A stretch of DNA of 64,000 nucleotides from Dioscorea cayenensis subsp. rotundata (GCF_009730915.1 NC_052489.1:24049916-24113915); one strand, 5' to 3'; shown: positions 25,311 to 41,297, counted from the first letter of the stretch. Program-made: numbers and translations. Notes: generated by a model not told the origin, from the letters alone.

Positions 25311-28300
25311 GGAGTTACAAAGGGAACATACAATGTCATATATGCAAGAAGTTTGGCCTCATGAAGATGGACTGTTGGTATAAAGACAAGAACACAGAAA
25401 AGGAAGCTACAATGGTCGCTGAGGAGAAAGATGTAAGCAATCTATTTATGGCTGTGTGTGAAGAGGGTGAGAAGGTCACATCGGTGTGGTTGTTGGACAG
25501 TGGGTGCTCCAATCACATGACCGGTGCAAGGGAGTTGTTATCAAACCTTGATGAAACCTAGAAGATCAATGTAAGGCTGGGAGATAATAAGGAGATGGTT
25601 GTTCAAGGGAGAGGAACAGTATCACTCGCTGCATCTGGTGGAAGGACCAAGCTATTGCATGGTGTACAGTATGTCCCGGGGTTGGCACACAATCTCCTGA
25701 GTGTTGTCCAGCTCGCAGACACCGGGTACTCACTGACATTTGCAAGAAGTGGGTGTGTGATTCGTAGTGATAAAAGCGGTGACATAATGGCGAGGATAAT
25801 CAGGATAAGAAACAACATGTATCCACTCAATGTTTCAGACGTGGGGCATGCAAATGTTGCAATGACTGTGAAGGAAACAACAAGATTATGGCATCTCAGG
25901 CTTAGCCACTTGAACTTTGATGCATTAAGGAGTATGAAGAGTAGTGAATTGGTGTTGGGGCTTGGAAACATTGGCAAGATGAATCAATGTGAAACATGTG
26001 CCATGGAGAAGCAAGTGAGGAAATCTTTTCAAGCAAAAACTGGGGGAAGTGCTCCTGTTCCTCTACAACTGATTCACGCTGACATCTGTGGCCTATGCAG
26101 ACGAGTTCTCTGGGCGGCAACAAGTATTACTTGTTGTTTGTTGATGATTACACCAGGATGTGTTGGATCTATTGTATGAAACAAAAGTCAGAGGCTCTAC
26201 AAACTTTCATAACATTCAAACAGATGGTGGAAACTCATTCTGGTTTGAAGATCAAGGTGTTGCGCACGGATAGAGGAGGAGAATTCACCGGAAATGACTT
26301 CATTCCTTCTGTAAGGATTGCGGTGTCATCAAGCAGCTCACTGCTCCATATTCACCACAACAGAATGGCGTCTCGGAGAGAAAGAGCAGAACCATTATGA
26401 ACATGGCCAGAGCTTTGATGAAGGAGAGAAGGTTGCCAAATTGTTTTTGGGGAGAAGCAGTGAACACAGCTGTGCATCTCATCAACTTATCACCTACTAG
26501 TGCTCTGAGAAACTTGACACCATACGAAGCTTGGCATAATTGCAAACCCAAGGTGAGTCATCTCAGGGTTTTTGGATGCATAGCTTATGTTTTAATTCCC
26601 TCAAATAAACTGCAAAAGTTAGATACAAAATCTGAAAGATGTGTGCTCATTGGTTATTGCCTGGATTCTAAGGCATATCGGCTATACAATCCCATTACAT
26701 CTAAGGTCATTATTAGTAGAGATGTAATATTTAACGAAGGTGCAGGTTGGATTGGAATTCTAGTTTAAAGACTGGGCATTCTCCACGGATTCTCTATGAA
26801 GACTCAGCTGCAGACGCATGGTGCTCAAGTGAAGACGTTTGCCCGAGTCTCAGTTCATCTCCAACAATTCAAATTGGTGAAGATGATGCAGTTAATACAG
26901 AAGGAGAGGCAGGACATGACATTGATCATGATGTTGATCAAGTTGGAGAATCACCAGTAAGAAAGGTGAAATTGTTGAAGGATATCTATGAGAGGTGCAC
27001 ATTTGCTCTAAATGTCTGTGACCCAACCACATATGAAGAAGCAGTGAAGACTGAGGTGTGGAGAGAAGTAATGAGAGAGGAGATGGATGCAATAGAACGA
27101 AATGGCACATGGGAATTGATTGATCTCTCTCATGACAAGAATGTTGTGCAGCTAAAATGGGTGTATAAGACCAAGTATCTCTCAGATGGAAGAGTTCAAA
27201 GACACAAGGCCCGCTTGGTCGCAAAGGGCTACACTCAACAAGCAGGGGTTGATTTCCATGAAATCTATGCACCAGTGGCTAGGATGGAGACCGTACGTCT
27301 TCTCCTCGCTGTGGTAGTTCAACAAGGGTGGCCGGTTTATCAATTTGATATCAAGTCAGCATTTTTGAATGGGGGAATACTTGAAGAGGTATACGTTGAA
27401 CAGCCAACTGGTTATGAGAAGGAGGGAGAAGAGAACAAGGTGCTCAAGTTGAGAAAAGCCTTGTATGGTCTGAGACAAGCTCCTAGAGCTTGGTACTCAA
27501 AAATTGACAGGTATTTTCAGAGCAAAGGGTTCATTAGAAGTGAAAATGAACATACTCTATATAAAAGGAGTGATGGAGATGGGAACCTACTTTTGGTAAG
27601 CATCTACGTGGATGATATTATTTATTTGTGGTCATCTCAAGCAATGGTGGAGAGCTTTAAGCAAGAAATGAAGGACTGTTTTGAGATGACAGATTTGGGG
27701 TTGTTAAATTACTTTCTAGGATTGGAAGTGAAACAAAATCAAAAGGAAATATTCATTACTTAAAGAAGATATGCGGAGGAGACGTTGAAGCTGTTTCAGA
27801 TGCAAGATTGTAACCCGGTTTGCATACCTATGAAATGCAGTGAGAAACTCCAAAGCAATGATAATTCAGGAGATGCTAATTCAAAAGTTTACAGAACCTT
27901 GATTGGAAGGCTGTTGTATCTAACACACACACATCCTGACATTGCCTTCACTGTGAACTTACTCTCAAAGTTTGTCAGCAAACCTACCATATCGCATCTC
28001 GGGGCTGCAAAGCAGCTGCTGAGATTATAACAGGGACAACCAACTTTGGAATAAAGTATACTGAAGTTAGGAGTGGAAGCTAAGAGGTTACAGTGACAGT
28101 GATTGGGGAGGCTCGATAGATGACAGACGCAGCACTTCGAGGATGGTTTTTGATCTTGGTTCAGGGGCCATCTCATGGAGTTCCAAGAAGCAAGAGGTGA
28201 CAGCTCTAAGCACAACCGAAGCTGAATATGTTACTGTCACTGCTGCAACATGTCAAGGAATCTGGTGGAAAAGAATGCTGGAGGACTATGGAATGAAGGG

Positions 28301-28535
28301 TAATGAAGCAGTTGAAGTGTGGTGTGATAACAGGTCTGCTATTGAAATTGCAAAGAACCCGGCACACCATGGGAGGATAAAGCATATCGACATTTGTTTT
28401 CATTTTATTCGTGGCTTAGTTGCTGATGGTTCAATCGTGTTAAAATATTGCAAATCCGAAGATCAGAAGGCTGATATTCTCACAAAATCTCTGCCAGTGA
28501 GGAAGCATAATTATCTGAGAACACAGTTGGGAGTT
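25311..28535 (+). pseudogene. Copia pol remnant: protease, integrase, RT, RNase H
   Basis: Seen in order: aspartic protease LLDSGCSNHM (about 25495), a GAG-pre-integrase block with WHLRLSHLN and CETC zinc ligands (25890-26000), an integrase core with FVDDYTR and LRTDRGGEF (26140-26290) followed by PYEAWHNCKPKVSHLRVFGC (26520-26580), RT with KWVYKTKY, QFDIKSAFLNG and the catalytic YVDD at about 27605, and RNase H with ALSTTEAEY and WCDN ending near 28530. Breaks are stops or shifts near 25559, 26100, 26310, 26765, 27761 and 28030. The long intact stretches (up to 338 codons at 26747-27763) fit recent decay. Confidence 0.92.
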
Positions 28536-28550
28536 GAAGAGGTTTCAAGC

Positions 28551-28559
28551 AAGGAAGGG
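28551..28559 (+). other. Polypurine tract
   Basis: AAGGAAGGG directly abuts the first base of the 3' LTR, as expected for plus-strand priming. Confidence 0.75.
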
Positions 28560-28990
28560 TGTTGCAAGGTGCTTGAAACTGGCTTTGAAAAGGCTGACTG
28601 GTCAACAATACAATGGACGCAATATGAAGAAGAAAAAGGCAGGTTGACTTGTCAACAAACCAATAGCATGGATGCTTCTCCACTCAGCATTAAAGGAGCT
28701 ACTCAGCATTAAAGGAGATGGGAGATCTCATGCCGTCACTGCAGCCCAATGAACACTCAGCTTTGTGATTGTCTTTATAGAACTAGGTTTATTAACGTTG
28801 TTTTGTCTTGGAACTAAAATGTCATGATGAGAAACTTTTTGTAAACCTTTTAATTGATTTGGTCTAGCCCAATGAAAAAAGAAGAAGAAGAAAAAAAATC
28901 ACTTTTCCTCTACCCTTGAACTTAGTCTCTTCCTAGTTACTGAAACTGTATCCTTTTGGATACTGAACTTTGACAGGCCGATCCTAAACA
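28560..28990 (+). repeat. 3' LTR of the copia element
   Basis: 431 bp, begins TGTTGCAAGG and ends CCTAAACA (5' copy: CCTGAACA). Collinear with 24091-24518. Confidence 0.93.
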
Positions 28991-28995
28991 CTAAC

Positions 28996-31090
28996 CAGGG
29001 TAACAACAGAAATATAACAGTCACAAAAAAAAAATTAAAACAAACACAAACTGAAATTGAGAAATGGAAGGCTACCAAAATCATGTAAAGCTAAAAATCA
29101 ATTGCTCAAAATCATGGATACAAGAGTGTTGAGATTGCCACGCAATTCATGAGGGGTTAAACACAAGAGGTTGCTGTTCAGTGTTCACAGTAACATATAA
29201 AAGTACTGTTCAAGGGTGTAGTACTATTTAGCATTTATAGGACTATTTACGGTCCTGTGTAACTCATGGATCAACAGTACAATCAAACAATTGCAAACAA
29301 TTTGTTTTTGTAAGCTAAAATGGGATGCCAAACAAATAATTAACTAAAAATATAAGACATAATTTTTAGTGTAAAAAACCCCTTCAATTGAGGGATAAAA
29401 AATTCATAATCTTTGGATCATTTAAACTTTTTTTTATCATATCAACAACGGGATAATAAAAATTCTCTTTAGACATAACATAAAATTCACAATTATAACA
29501 TAAGCTAAAATAATTTATCCATCTTAATAAATAAAATTAAAAAAAAAATTCACAATCACAACAGTAACAATACATCATCAAAAAAAATACAATAAGGTCA
29601 ATCATCATTAAGGATTGATACCAACATAACATAAAAAAAAAATTCAAATAAAAAATTTTACCCAATAGACAAGCAAAATTTCTTGTAGGACTGTTTGTGT
29701 TTTCCACATCTAATAGATTTTTTGTACCTTTTATCTTTTCTAATATGAGTGATTTATCCACTTTTTTTTTAAAAAAAAAAATTCTTGTAAGAATTCATCA
29801 CTTAAAATTTGAGTAAAATCTAACACTATTTTACGGTTTTTACCATCCGATCATCATGCACCAGCTCATATCCTCATCTCTTTCACTCTTCCTTATTTTT
29901 TTCTATTTTTTTTGTCTTCGCTTTTACCCTGTCTCACGTTATTTTAATTATCTTCCCCTCCCAATGTTGGCATAGTTTTTTTATTTTTTTAATTTATTAT
30001 TATTATTATTATTATTCTTATTATTTTACTTTGATGGGCTCAGGACCCACTTATTCACCGCCCCGTTAAATAGCTCAGCACCCAACAACAAGTAGAAACA
30101 GCAATAAAACTTTATTATAATGCAAAAGTCAGAAGAAACGCATGGAAAAGAAAGGAGTAGCAATATAATCCAAACACTTCTACCAAATCATCAACAGACG
30201 TATCAAAGATCAGGTGTAAAGTGTTAGAACAAATGCAATTGAAGGTATATATACATATTCCGGCAGAGAGAAAACTATATGCACAGGTCAAAGCATCACA
30301 TGAAAAGGAGGATTTCATGATTTTAATCATATCATGTATAATATTGAGCTCAATCATGAAGAATTAAACACCAAAGATATATTCTTTTGATGTTTACTGA
30401 TCGGAGAATGCTCCACAAAGGCAATGACCTTCCTTACAGAGTTGGATGGTATATGTTTCTTAATTATAAGCAAACAATGCCCAGACTGGCAAATTTTTGT
30501 TTCTCTTTGACAGGTTCTCTCTCTCTCTCTCATGGCCATGGGGATCATGGAGAAAAGAGAGCCGGGAAGAAAGAGCGGGAATTCAATGAATGGCATATGT
30601 TGGTTGCTTCACTTGCTTGTGAATTTGGTCTGACTTTTGGAATACGACAAGAGTTGTCCGACTTGTTATGTATATATATATATATATACATGTATCCTCC
30701 ACCAGGTAAGGGTGACTTGATTTGGTTCTTGGTTGACCAGATCCAAATAATAATATAATAATAATACTTACATCAATTTAATCAAAGTCTTGTACAACTT
30801 TCAGTGCATGGTTTGCCCGCTGCTTAAACAAACGCAAAGCTTGAGCTTGACAAAAAAGAAAAAAACAATTATTTACGAATTTATCCAGTTGAATCACAAC
30901 GACCAACTACATTATGGACATAAACAAATGAAAGAACCTGCTGATTTTTTTTTTTCATCATCATCAGTAGCAATACCACCATAAGAGAACATAAGGGAGA
31001 AAAACAAACAAACAAACACCCACACACCACACAGCACGCATTATGTCAGTTCCAAACAATTATGCGGATTCAGCATGGTCTGTCAACCGA
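28996..31090. other. AT-rich spacer between copia element and WNK gene
   Basis: Contains an ATT run (about 29996-30025), CT and TA runs (about 30515-30530 and 30670-30687) and A-rich tracts. No coding sequence recognised; the 123-codon frame at 30387-30758 crosses two simple repeats and shows no domain. The 3'UTR of the WNK gene should lie in the last few hundred bases. Confidence 0.5.
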
Positions 31091-31098
31091 GTGTTCAC

Positions 31099-33023
31099 TC
31101 ACTGCAAGCTGAGAGAAGCGATGTCAGGAGAAGACTCCTCCGAGCACGAGAGCGATAGGCTTTCAGGATTTGCAGAATCTGGAGTCGGTGGAGGTGATAG
31201 TTCGGGTGGGACATCATCAAGGCCGAAGAAGAAGGGGTCTTTCAGGAGTTCGGTGGCGGATGGCCGAGCACGGGGTTTGCCGAGGCAGCGTTCGATGAAG
31301 GCTTTCACCTCCGAATCACGGACTTTGCCCAGTGCTGCTGGGCGAATGCCAGCAGAGACTTTGCGGTAGATCTTGGCAACGGAATCACATTCGCTGTATG
31401 GGAGTTCCAGGGTGACTAGTTCCAGCACACACAGACCGAAAGCGTAGATGTCGACTTGTTCAGTGTACTCTTCTTCGTATAGCTCTGGAGCCATGAACTC
31501 TGGGGTGCCTAGTAACGAGTGTGCCACATGGTCTCTTTCCACTATGGCCGCCATACCCAGGTCTCCGATCTTCACCTGTAACAAAATTTATTTATACCGT
31601 GAATTTCTGTTGTGATGCATGAATGAACGCCGAGTAATTAAAAGCCACACCAGCATCTTGTGACAATGAAAATGACCAGACAGTCTGACACGGCGATAAA
31701 GAGCTTTTTTTTTTTTCTTCTTCTTAGGAAACAGTTTGAGAAACATGAAAAAAAAATAAAGAAAAAGATGCAGCTATTGTGTACACGCAAAGCGGTCTTT
31801 TTTTAAAGCGACCCATGAAGTAGTGCACTGCACGGCTTTTCAGGATAGGGGAAACACCCCATCCCTGGGAACTAGATCCAAATACGTCCGCGGGGCACTT
31901 TCTTCATAAAGCTACACATTGCTTTCAATCATAAAATATTTAACAAAAGAATTAATTAATCCACGATTTCTGATTCAATTGGTGTCAAAATATAAACATT
32001 CAACGAACTACTGCTGTACATCTACAGGAATAAATATGCTAAAATATTTGGATGGGCAAAGCCTGGATATAGAAGTATATTAAATTTAAGCGAGTCAACT
32101 TTATCTTTAATCCCAATCCACTCAACAAAGATGAAAATATTAAATATTATACCATCGCTAATAGTTTATGTAAACTAAACTCATTTATGTAGATTCCAAT
32201 CAAACTAACTTATTTTTATATAAAACTAAATTATTTAATGTATTATATTCTTCAAAGACTACCAATTCACTAAGCAAAAGAAAAAAAAATTGTATTTGTG
32301 GACAAAATCACATACTCATTCAAACAAAAACCTGCGTTACTACCCTATAATTTGGTCATTTAGATAAAATTTCGTTGTTATTCCACGCACCAACTATTCA
32401 CGAAAAACTAATCAGTGGGGTCAGAAATAAAGCAACCCTGTCGGCAATACAACTGTTTCATAGAATTATAGCAATCAGAGACGCGTGTTCAAGAAAGGTT
32501 TGGAAGTGGGTACCTGGCCAAGGTTGCCGTTGACGAAAACGTTGCTGCAATTGAGATCCCGGTGGATAATGCAGGGTTCATGGTTGTGCAGGTACTCCAA
32601 ACCCAAGAGAATCTGGAGGGACCACTTCTTGAGCGCCTTCAATGACACATGACGGTGTTTCATCCGATACTCCCTGAGGTTGCCGGAAGTGCAGACTTCG
32701 GTGATAAAATTAATGGTGCCGCCATGGTCATCCGAGGACCAGACTTTGTAGAGAGTGATGATGTTGCTGTGGCGGAGAGACCGGAGAAGGCGGATCTCAG
32801 AGAAGAGTCGGTCGAGCATCTCCTCATTGCCACGGAGACCGCGGAGCCTGACCTGGTTCCAGGCCACCTCGATGCCATCCTCCTGGTCGAAGGCTCGGTA
32901 GACTCGTTTAACAGCTCCGGCACCAAGGAGGTCGCTGTAGCGGCCGTAGCGGCCGGTGGGGTCTACCTCTACAAACGGTTCAGAGTCGCTATCCACTTCA
33001 GTGCTAGGCCCCATGCACGGCAT
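31099..33023 (-). CDS. WNK11: WNK-family serine/threonine kinase, WNK11-like
   Basis: Two coding exons on minus, 33023-32514 and 31575-31099, with a 938-bp GT-AG intron, giving 328 residues, typical of the short plant WNKs. The start at 33023 (MPCMGP) is chosen because the family begins shortly before [16 protein letters not shown]; the in-frame ATG at 33113 would lie in a predicted leader intron, and 33014 is an alternative. Seen: glycine loop [12 protein letters not shown] with the WNK-specific lysine in the loop, Asn instead of the usual subdomain II lysine (VAWNQV), catalytic [13 protein letters not shown] in place of DFG, the activation segment [11 protein letters not shown], and a short acidic Ser-rich tail. 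The intron falls right after NGNLGQ. WNKs act in osmotic, light and clock responses in relatives; the specific role here is unknown. Intact. Confidence 0.95.
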
Positions 33024-33057
33024 CGGAAGGAATCGGTCAATGCCCGGAAACCTGGGA

Positions 33058-33998
33058 CCTAGGTTTTGAGAAACTGTTAGATAGAAGATCTGGGAGTCAG
33101 TTGTACGGGTCAATGAACGAAATCCCAGAGGTTTGGGAAAGAGAAAACAAAACGTACCTGAAAATCCCTGTGAAATTATTCTCGCTTATCAAATGTAGAT
33201 AGACGAAGCACAGATCACTAGAAAGTAAGAGGTTCTGGATTTGTTGAAGTGTTGTTGGATTACCGCCATGAAAACCGCGTTCAGATCGAAATAGGCTGCG
33301 ATGGCGGTACAAACAAGACAAAAGGTGAGAAGCTAGAAACCCTAAAAATACCTTTTTTTTTCTGGAAATTTAACCCAAAAATCGCTCAAGAGCGTCAAAT
33401 CGAAAAAATCTCTAAAACTCCGAAGAAAGCAGCTCGAACATGAGATATCAATTCAGATAAAAATAATAATAAGACGAGATTATCAAACAATTGAACTAAA
33501 ACCCTCACAAAAAGCTAAAGATTCAATCCAAAATAATGACGATATACCAAATTAACAACACAAACACAAACACACACACATGAGGCAACTAAATCAATCC
33601 GATTGAACAATATAAACAAAACCCTAATTAGTCTCTCAAGAAAATTGAAAATCAAAGCTCTAGATCTAATCGCAAACACTATAAACAAGGATTTGAAGTA
33701 TAGAAAACGATCAGATCCCAAAACAACACCATGATATAGAACAAATCCATCGCAAACCCTATAAAACCCCAGAAATCGATCGATAAACCAAAATCCACAT
33801 CAACAAAGAACAAAAAAATCAAAAATAAACGAACAAAAGAAGATGAAGAAGAGCAGGATCAAATAAGAAGCTCTACCGAACTGGATCACAGAAGCCCTCA
33901 GCAAGAAGACGGCGAAGCGCTAGAAAGAACTCCTCGATGACCTACGAACTCGCGAGAAATTAAACCATGGTCGATTGAGAAAAGGCACACTATTTATA
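33058..33998 (-). promoter_or_regulatory. Leader introns and TATA-type promoter of the WNK gene
   Basis: On minus, CTATAAATAG (33991-34000) is a good TATA box, putting transcription start near 33960. A donor near 33876 (CG|GTAGAG), an acceptor near 33345 (TTTTTAG|G), a donor at 33158 (TTTTCAG|GTACGT) and an acceptor ending at 33059 (CCTAG|GTCC) allow a leader with two introns. The exact splicing is not certain. Confidence 0.45.
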
Positions 33999-34000
33999 GG

Positions 34001-36970
34001 AAGCGCTCTTAACCTGACCCCTGGGTTTATTCACTAACCAGGGTTAACTTACCTTCCAGGTGGCAACTGGCTCCTATTGCTTTTAGGATAACGATTCCTG
34101 ACCGCACGTGCTGTGATCACGTATCTTAATGAACAATGAACGGGTGGGATTGCGTTTCACGGTACGTTTATATCAACTGAGTTTAGTAAGATCCAATTGA
34201 TTTTCAAACTGGACTCCGTGTTTGGCGGGGAACCCTGACCTGTGGTCTTATGTGGGATCAGGACCGTTGGATCGTTTAAATAAGGATTAGATCGGACGGT
34301 GGTGATTTGGTTTCAGAGATGAACCAGAAGTTAAGACGGCAAACTCACTCCGAGTTTGAGTTGAAATTTAATAAATATTTCTCAATTTAATATTTGGGTC
34401 AAACTCGGATTTAACACGGCTCCAATAGCCACGTGTGTGTTTGCCTTCTTGATAATGTAAAAATAAAAGTTTAAACTAGTTTTTTTTTGTTTATTTAAAA
34501 TTTTAAATTTTATTGTGGTAATTAGTAAATAAATAAATAAATCTGTTTTATTTTGTTAGAATTAAACGTATAAATTTTGTAAAACGGTTTTGAATATAAA
34601 TTAATGGAAAAGAGGATATTTGTTGTGTTTTTTTTGTTTAATTGACATGTCCATATAATTGTGTATTTTCTACCATTTTAATCATTCTAATATTTTTAGA
34701 TACAATTAAGTTTTTATATTTGGTCAGTTGGTTGTTTTAGTCCACTGCAATATTTTTATGTATAATTAAATCCTTGCAATTTACACTTATCCATCTACAC
34801 TGAGAATTAGAATGATCCAAAAAATATTGTAAGGATTAAAAAAAGCAGAAAATACATAATTACAGGTACAATAATTAAACTTTTTTTAAAATTTTTTTTT
34901 AAAATTTATTTGTTATAATTAGTAAGTTGTCATGATTCATACTACCCACTCAAGGACCATTATGTGAGTGGGAGGATGGGTGAGAAGCAACATCCATGAT
35001 CTTAATTTGATGGTGGGTAGATGGTTTCTTTTTTGTTTAAGTTGATGGATTTCATGATTTCTATAAAATCCAGTGTTTTATTTTTATAATCATCTTCTAA
35101 AATTAATTTATAACATGTGTTTGTTTTTTTGGGGATAACACCAAAGGGAGTTTAACTGTTTGGATGATATCTTACCGGATGTTCCTACAAAAATATGAGT
35201 TGATATTACTGATTTGGTATATATAAAATTTGAATGGTGATATAATGATATTACAAAACTAGATTCCTAAACAACTATAAACTTTGTCGAATATATATAA
35301 AATTTAATCCACAGATATTACTATTTAAAAAGAGATGGCATATTTGAAAAATAAAAACTTTTTAATTTTTTAAACAATCATAAAATTTATGAATAATATA
35401 TTAAAAATCGAAAAGATGCTCATATGTGTTTATAAAAATACCTTTAACCATCATTATTATTTATTTATATTATAAATTAACCATAATTTTTTTTAATAAA
35501 TAAGAAACTAACCTCACTCAGCGCGAAGAATTGAACGCCCTTAGTGATATGGGAGTGAGGGTTAGAAGCTCACACTCACAATCGTACAATAAACCAATAT
35601 CATTGGACTATGAACTTTTAACAAATATATATGTATAATATTTATATTTTATTTTATTTTATTTATTTATTTATTTATATTTGTTAGTTTTATAAAACGA
35701 AAAAAATCCAGAATTTGGTTCTTGAGATGCACACGCATAAAAACTAAATTAAAGAAATATTACAAAGAAAACGAACAAGTCAAACTCCCAAACCATTGAA
35801 GAGATTAGAGACTTGTTAGTGGATAGATTATGGATGTATTGTAGTTTCATTCCTATTTTGCTTTTATTTTTATTTTTAAAACTTTTAGAGCGATGTTATG
35901 TTATTTCCTTTCTATGTTGTTTTCTTTTTACTTTTTTCTTTCTCTATAAATTATGGTTTATTCTTATTTATAAATATAATATAAAAATCTTCAATATATT
36001 TCAAAACAACCGACCAAAACATCCTTCTATATCTATCTATATATATATATATATATATAGCATGTTTAGTATGGGAAGATAATATTTGAAAAACCTAGAA
36101 AAACAAAGTACATGCTAAAAAATTAAAATTATATCTCTGATTGTATTTTTCAGCAAACTGAAATTTATAATTGTTTCAAATATGGATAAGATATTTTGTG
36201 TTAAGGAGATTAGACGAGAAAGAATTACTCTCCATCACGTGGTTACTGATTTATAGGTAATAATCTTCTGTTTTATTTAGAAAAATATAACAAAACAAAT
36301 ACAACAATCTCTATCCAAATATTGACCGGTGCTTTTAATTCTCACCAAGTTGTTAAAAGAATAGTCTTAATCCCATTTCCAACGTTAATTCCCATTCATT
36401 CTTTTGACCCTGAAAAATCAAGCGAGATCTTGAAAGAAGATGGTCACATGTTTCTTGAATGGCAAATTCAAATAGCATTTGTTGATTGAATTAATAATTT
36501 TCATTTTCATGTGAGTAAACAGTAGGATCCAAAGAACCCTTTTGCATGCAATGCATGTTTATAAACTAGAAATACAGTGAATGCAAAGTTGACAAGATCT
36601 TATTTCCCTTCAAATAAGGGAAGGAGTTAGATCTGAATTTTGATGCTTTACTGCTTTTCCGTGACCAAGATTAATTTGAGCGAGCATCATAGTTGTAAAA
36701 GTAAATCATGCCATTTGATACAAGTAAGATGGGATGTACCATTTAAAATTGTTACTGTTCTTGAGCTTTGCTGCACATTAACAATGAGATTCAGTGAATC
36801 ATTTGATGCCATGAAACATGTGAGCAGATATTTGTAGACATTGTGATGAGCTAGAACATTAAAGAGTAAAAAAACATTGTGATGAGCTAGAACATTAAAG
36901 AGTAAAAAAATAAAATAAAATAAAGGCAAGAGTAATTTATTAACTTTCAATAAATTACCAAATAAAAAAA
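34001..36970. other. AT-rich spacer
   Basis: No gene recognised. At about 34655-34885 two copies of a TATTTTCT...TTTTAAT-type stretch face each other, suggesting a short diverged MITE hairpin of unknown family. TA microsatellite at 36041-36059. Confidence 0.4.
36838..36909. repeat. Perfect 36-bp tandem duplication
   Basis: A 36-bp unit beginning ACATTGTGATGAGCTAGAAC occurs twice back to back (36838-36873 and 36874-36909) without mismatch, about 65 bp downstream of the tRNA gene's 3' end. Confidence 0.9.
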
Positions 36971-36975
36971 ATCTT

Positions 36976-37055
36976 GTCAAGAATGGGATTCGAACCCATG
37001 CCCTTTCGGACCAGTACCTGAAACTGGCGCCTTAGACCAACTCGGCCATCTTGAC
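36976..37055 (-). tRNA. trnL-CAG: tRNA-Leu (anticodon CAG)
   Basis: 80 nt on minus. The acceptor stem GTCAAGA pairs perfectly with TCTTGAC. A-box-like TGGCCGAGTTGG and B-box GGTTCGAATCC are present. The anticodon stem CCAGT/ACTGG encloses the loop TTCAGGT with anticodon CAG. A class II variable arm (TCCGAAAGGG region) is present, as in leucine tRNAs. No intron. The T run just beyond the 3' end (eight Ts on minus) fits a Pol III terminator. CCA is not encoded, as usual for eukaryotes. Confidence 0.95.
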
Positions 37056-37075
37056 TTACTTGATAAAAAGATTAA

Positions 37076-39800
<2,725 letters not shown>

Positions 39801-41290
39801 GATATCATTAACCTGAGATATTTAGGTTTTTAGTGAGCACTTGGCAGTGTTGCTTGCTTAACAGGTGATGATTGTGGGATATACTGGAAGACCCAGTTTG
39901 ATTGTTGAAGACCATAACATTCAAGTTTGTAAGAAACTGGTATTGATTATTGTAACCCAGCATTTCATATGTATGGTTCTGTCAAAATTTCGCTGCTAAA
40001 GTGGCGATAGGAATCTAACACTGAATTTCCATTTAAATAATTGTTGAAGTTTTGAAGGACTCATGAAAGCAAGCTGTAGATGGGTGATATTCTCAAAAAC
40101 TCGCTCTCATAATGCTATGCTGATTGTGCTGGAACGATTTTCTCATTTGTTACCGAGGTTTGCAGCTCATCTATTTTACTTTATGTATGTCTTTGCAAAT
40201 GGTCATTCTGAGTCACCTTATCCCAATGCCTAACAATTTTCTTAACATGATGTCTATTGCATATTTGCATGATGAAGATGCTCCTCTCAGCTTGTCTGAT
40301 CATGAACTCTGTTTGTTATAGAAACTGAAAAGGTTTGGTGGGATTGACGGTGTTACCAAGTGATGTTATTGTTGGTCTTTTGCAGTCACTTTCACTATTC
40401 ATCTCCCATTTCGCATGACAATCTCTGTTCCTTTTGTTGGCATTCAAGATTCACATGTTCATTTGCATGAAACTTCTTCATCAATTTACTTAAGTCATTA
40501 ATAGTCTTCAAACTTGCGGCTTCCTCAATTTACTCAAGTCATTAATACTTTTCAAACTTGTTTCTTCCTCTATTTACTTAAGTCATCAGTACGCTTCAAA
40601 TTTGCATGTTAGACTTGTCAATGTGTTGATGTCAGCTATTTTGCTTTCACATTGGAAAGAGGAGAGACTTGTGAAACTTTTTCATTGCAATGTTTTGTTT
40701 TCTTATATTTTCGCTTTTAAATGCAAATTTATGTGGAAAGATTAATTGTCCGTAGTATTTCTACATAATTAAACCTGAAGTTTCCCGTGTTGACTATACA
40801 AAGCTTGACGTGTGGTTATGCCGTTTTTCTACTTATATGAAATCTTTGGTAGGTATCCGTTGCTATGCAATGCTGTTTCTACTCGTGACATTGCTACATT
40901 GATTATTTTCCATTTACAGTAAAATAAAATATGGTTGTTGTTGTTGTTGTTGTTGTTCTACGGCATATGAAATCCTGTATCTGGTTCTAGAAGCTGTATT
41001 TCACGTTCGATGTTACAAAGTCATTAGCTGAAATAGAGCGGTGATGATGCCAAGTTTGAAAGGAAGAGAATTTATTTGTTTAATTTTCATATTCTTGCGT
41101 CAGAAATAGATGCCGTTCTTGAACAAATTAAGGTTCAGACTTTTAGAAACTTAAGAGTTTTTGATTCATTCTATTCCTTTTTTTTTTTTCTCTCCGTAGG
41201 AAACAAAGGACAAAACCGTAGAAATTAAGCGCCGGAAAAACACAACACTGACATTAACTGAAGAAACTTCCACCCTTACCTTTCTCCTCC
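39801..41290. other. Downstream flank of NAT9-like gene and upstream flank of the b561 gene
   Basis: Holds the likely NAT9 3'UTR, three loosely similar TTTACTTAAGTCATTA-type stretches at about 40485-40590, and a GTT microsatellite at about 40933-40957. No gene recognised. Confidence 0.5.
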
Positions 41291-41297
41291 TTCCCTC

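Larger units (their letters stand above)
24086..28995 (+). mobile_element. Ty1/copia LTR retrotransposon with 5-bp target duplication
   Basis: The element body is 24091-28990, flanked by identical 5-bp duplications CTAAC at 24086-24090 and 28991-28995. Both LTRs begin TGTTGCAAGG and end in ACA. Internal order is gag, protease, integrase, RT, RNase H, which defines copia. By eye the LTRs differ at about 12 substitutions over roughly 415 aligned bases plus an A-run indel, so insertion is fairly recent, yet the coding part has several stops and frame changes. It lies between the cyclin and WNK genes, in spacer. Confidence 0.95.

Noticed and set aside
30387..30758. 123-codon open frame on +
   Set aside because: Crosses CT and TA microsatellites, no domain, no splice or codon support.
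31043..31369. Open frame on + opposite the WNK gene
   Set aside because: Mirror of the WNK C-terminal exon; no independent evidence.
32649..33062. Open frame on + opposite the WNK kinase domain
   Set aside because: Antisense shadow of a conserved coding exon.
35515..35620. tRNA-like GAATTGAACGC stretch suggesting a SINE head
   Set aside because: No A and B boxes at proper spacing and no cloverleaf; too weak to call.
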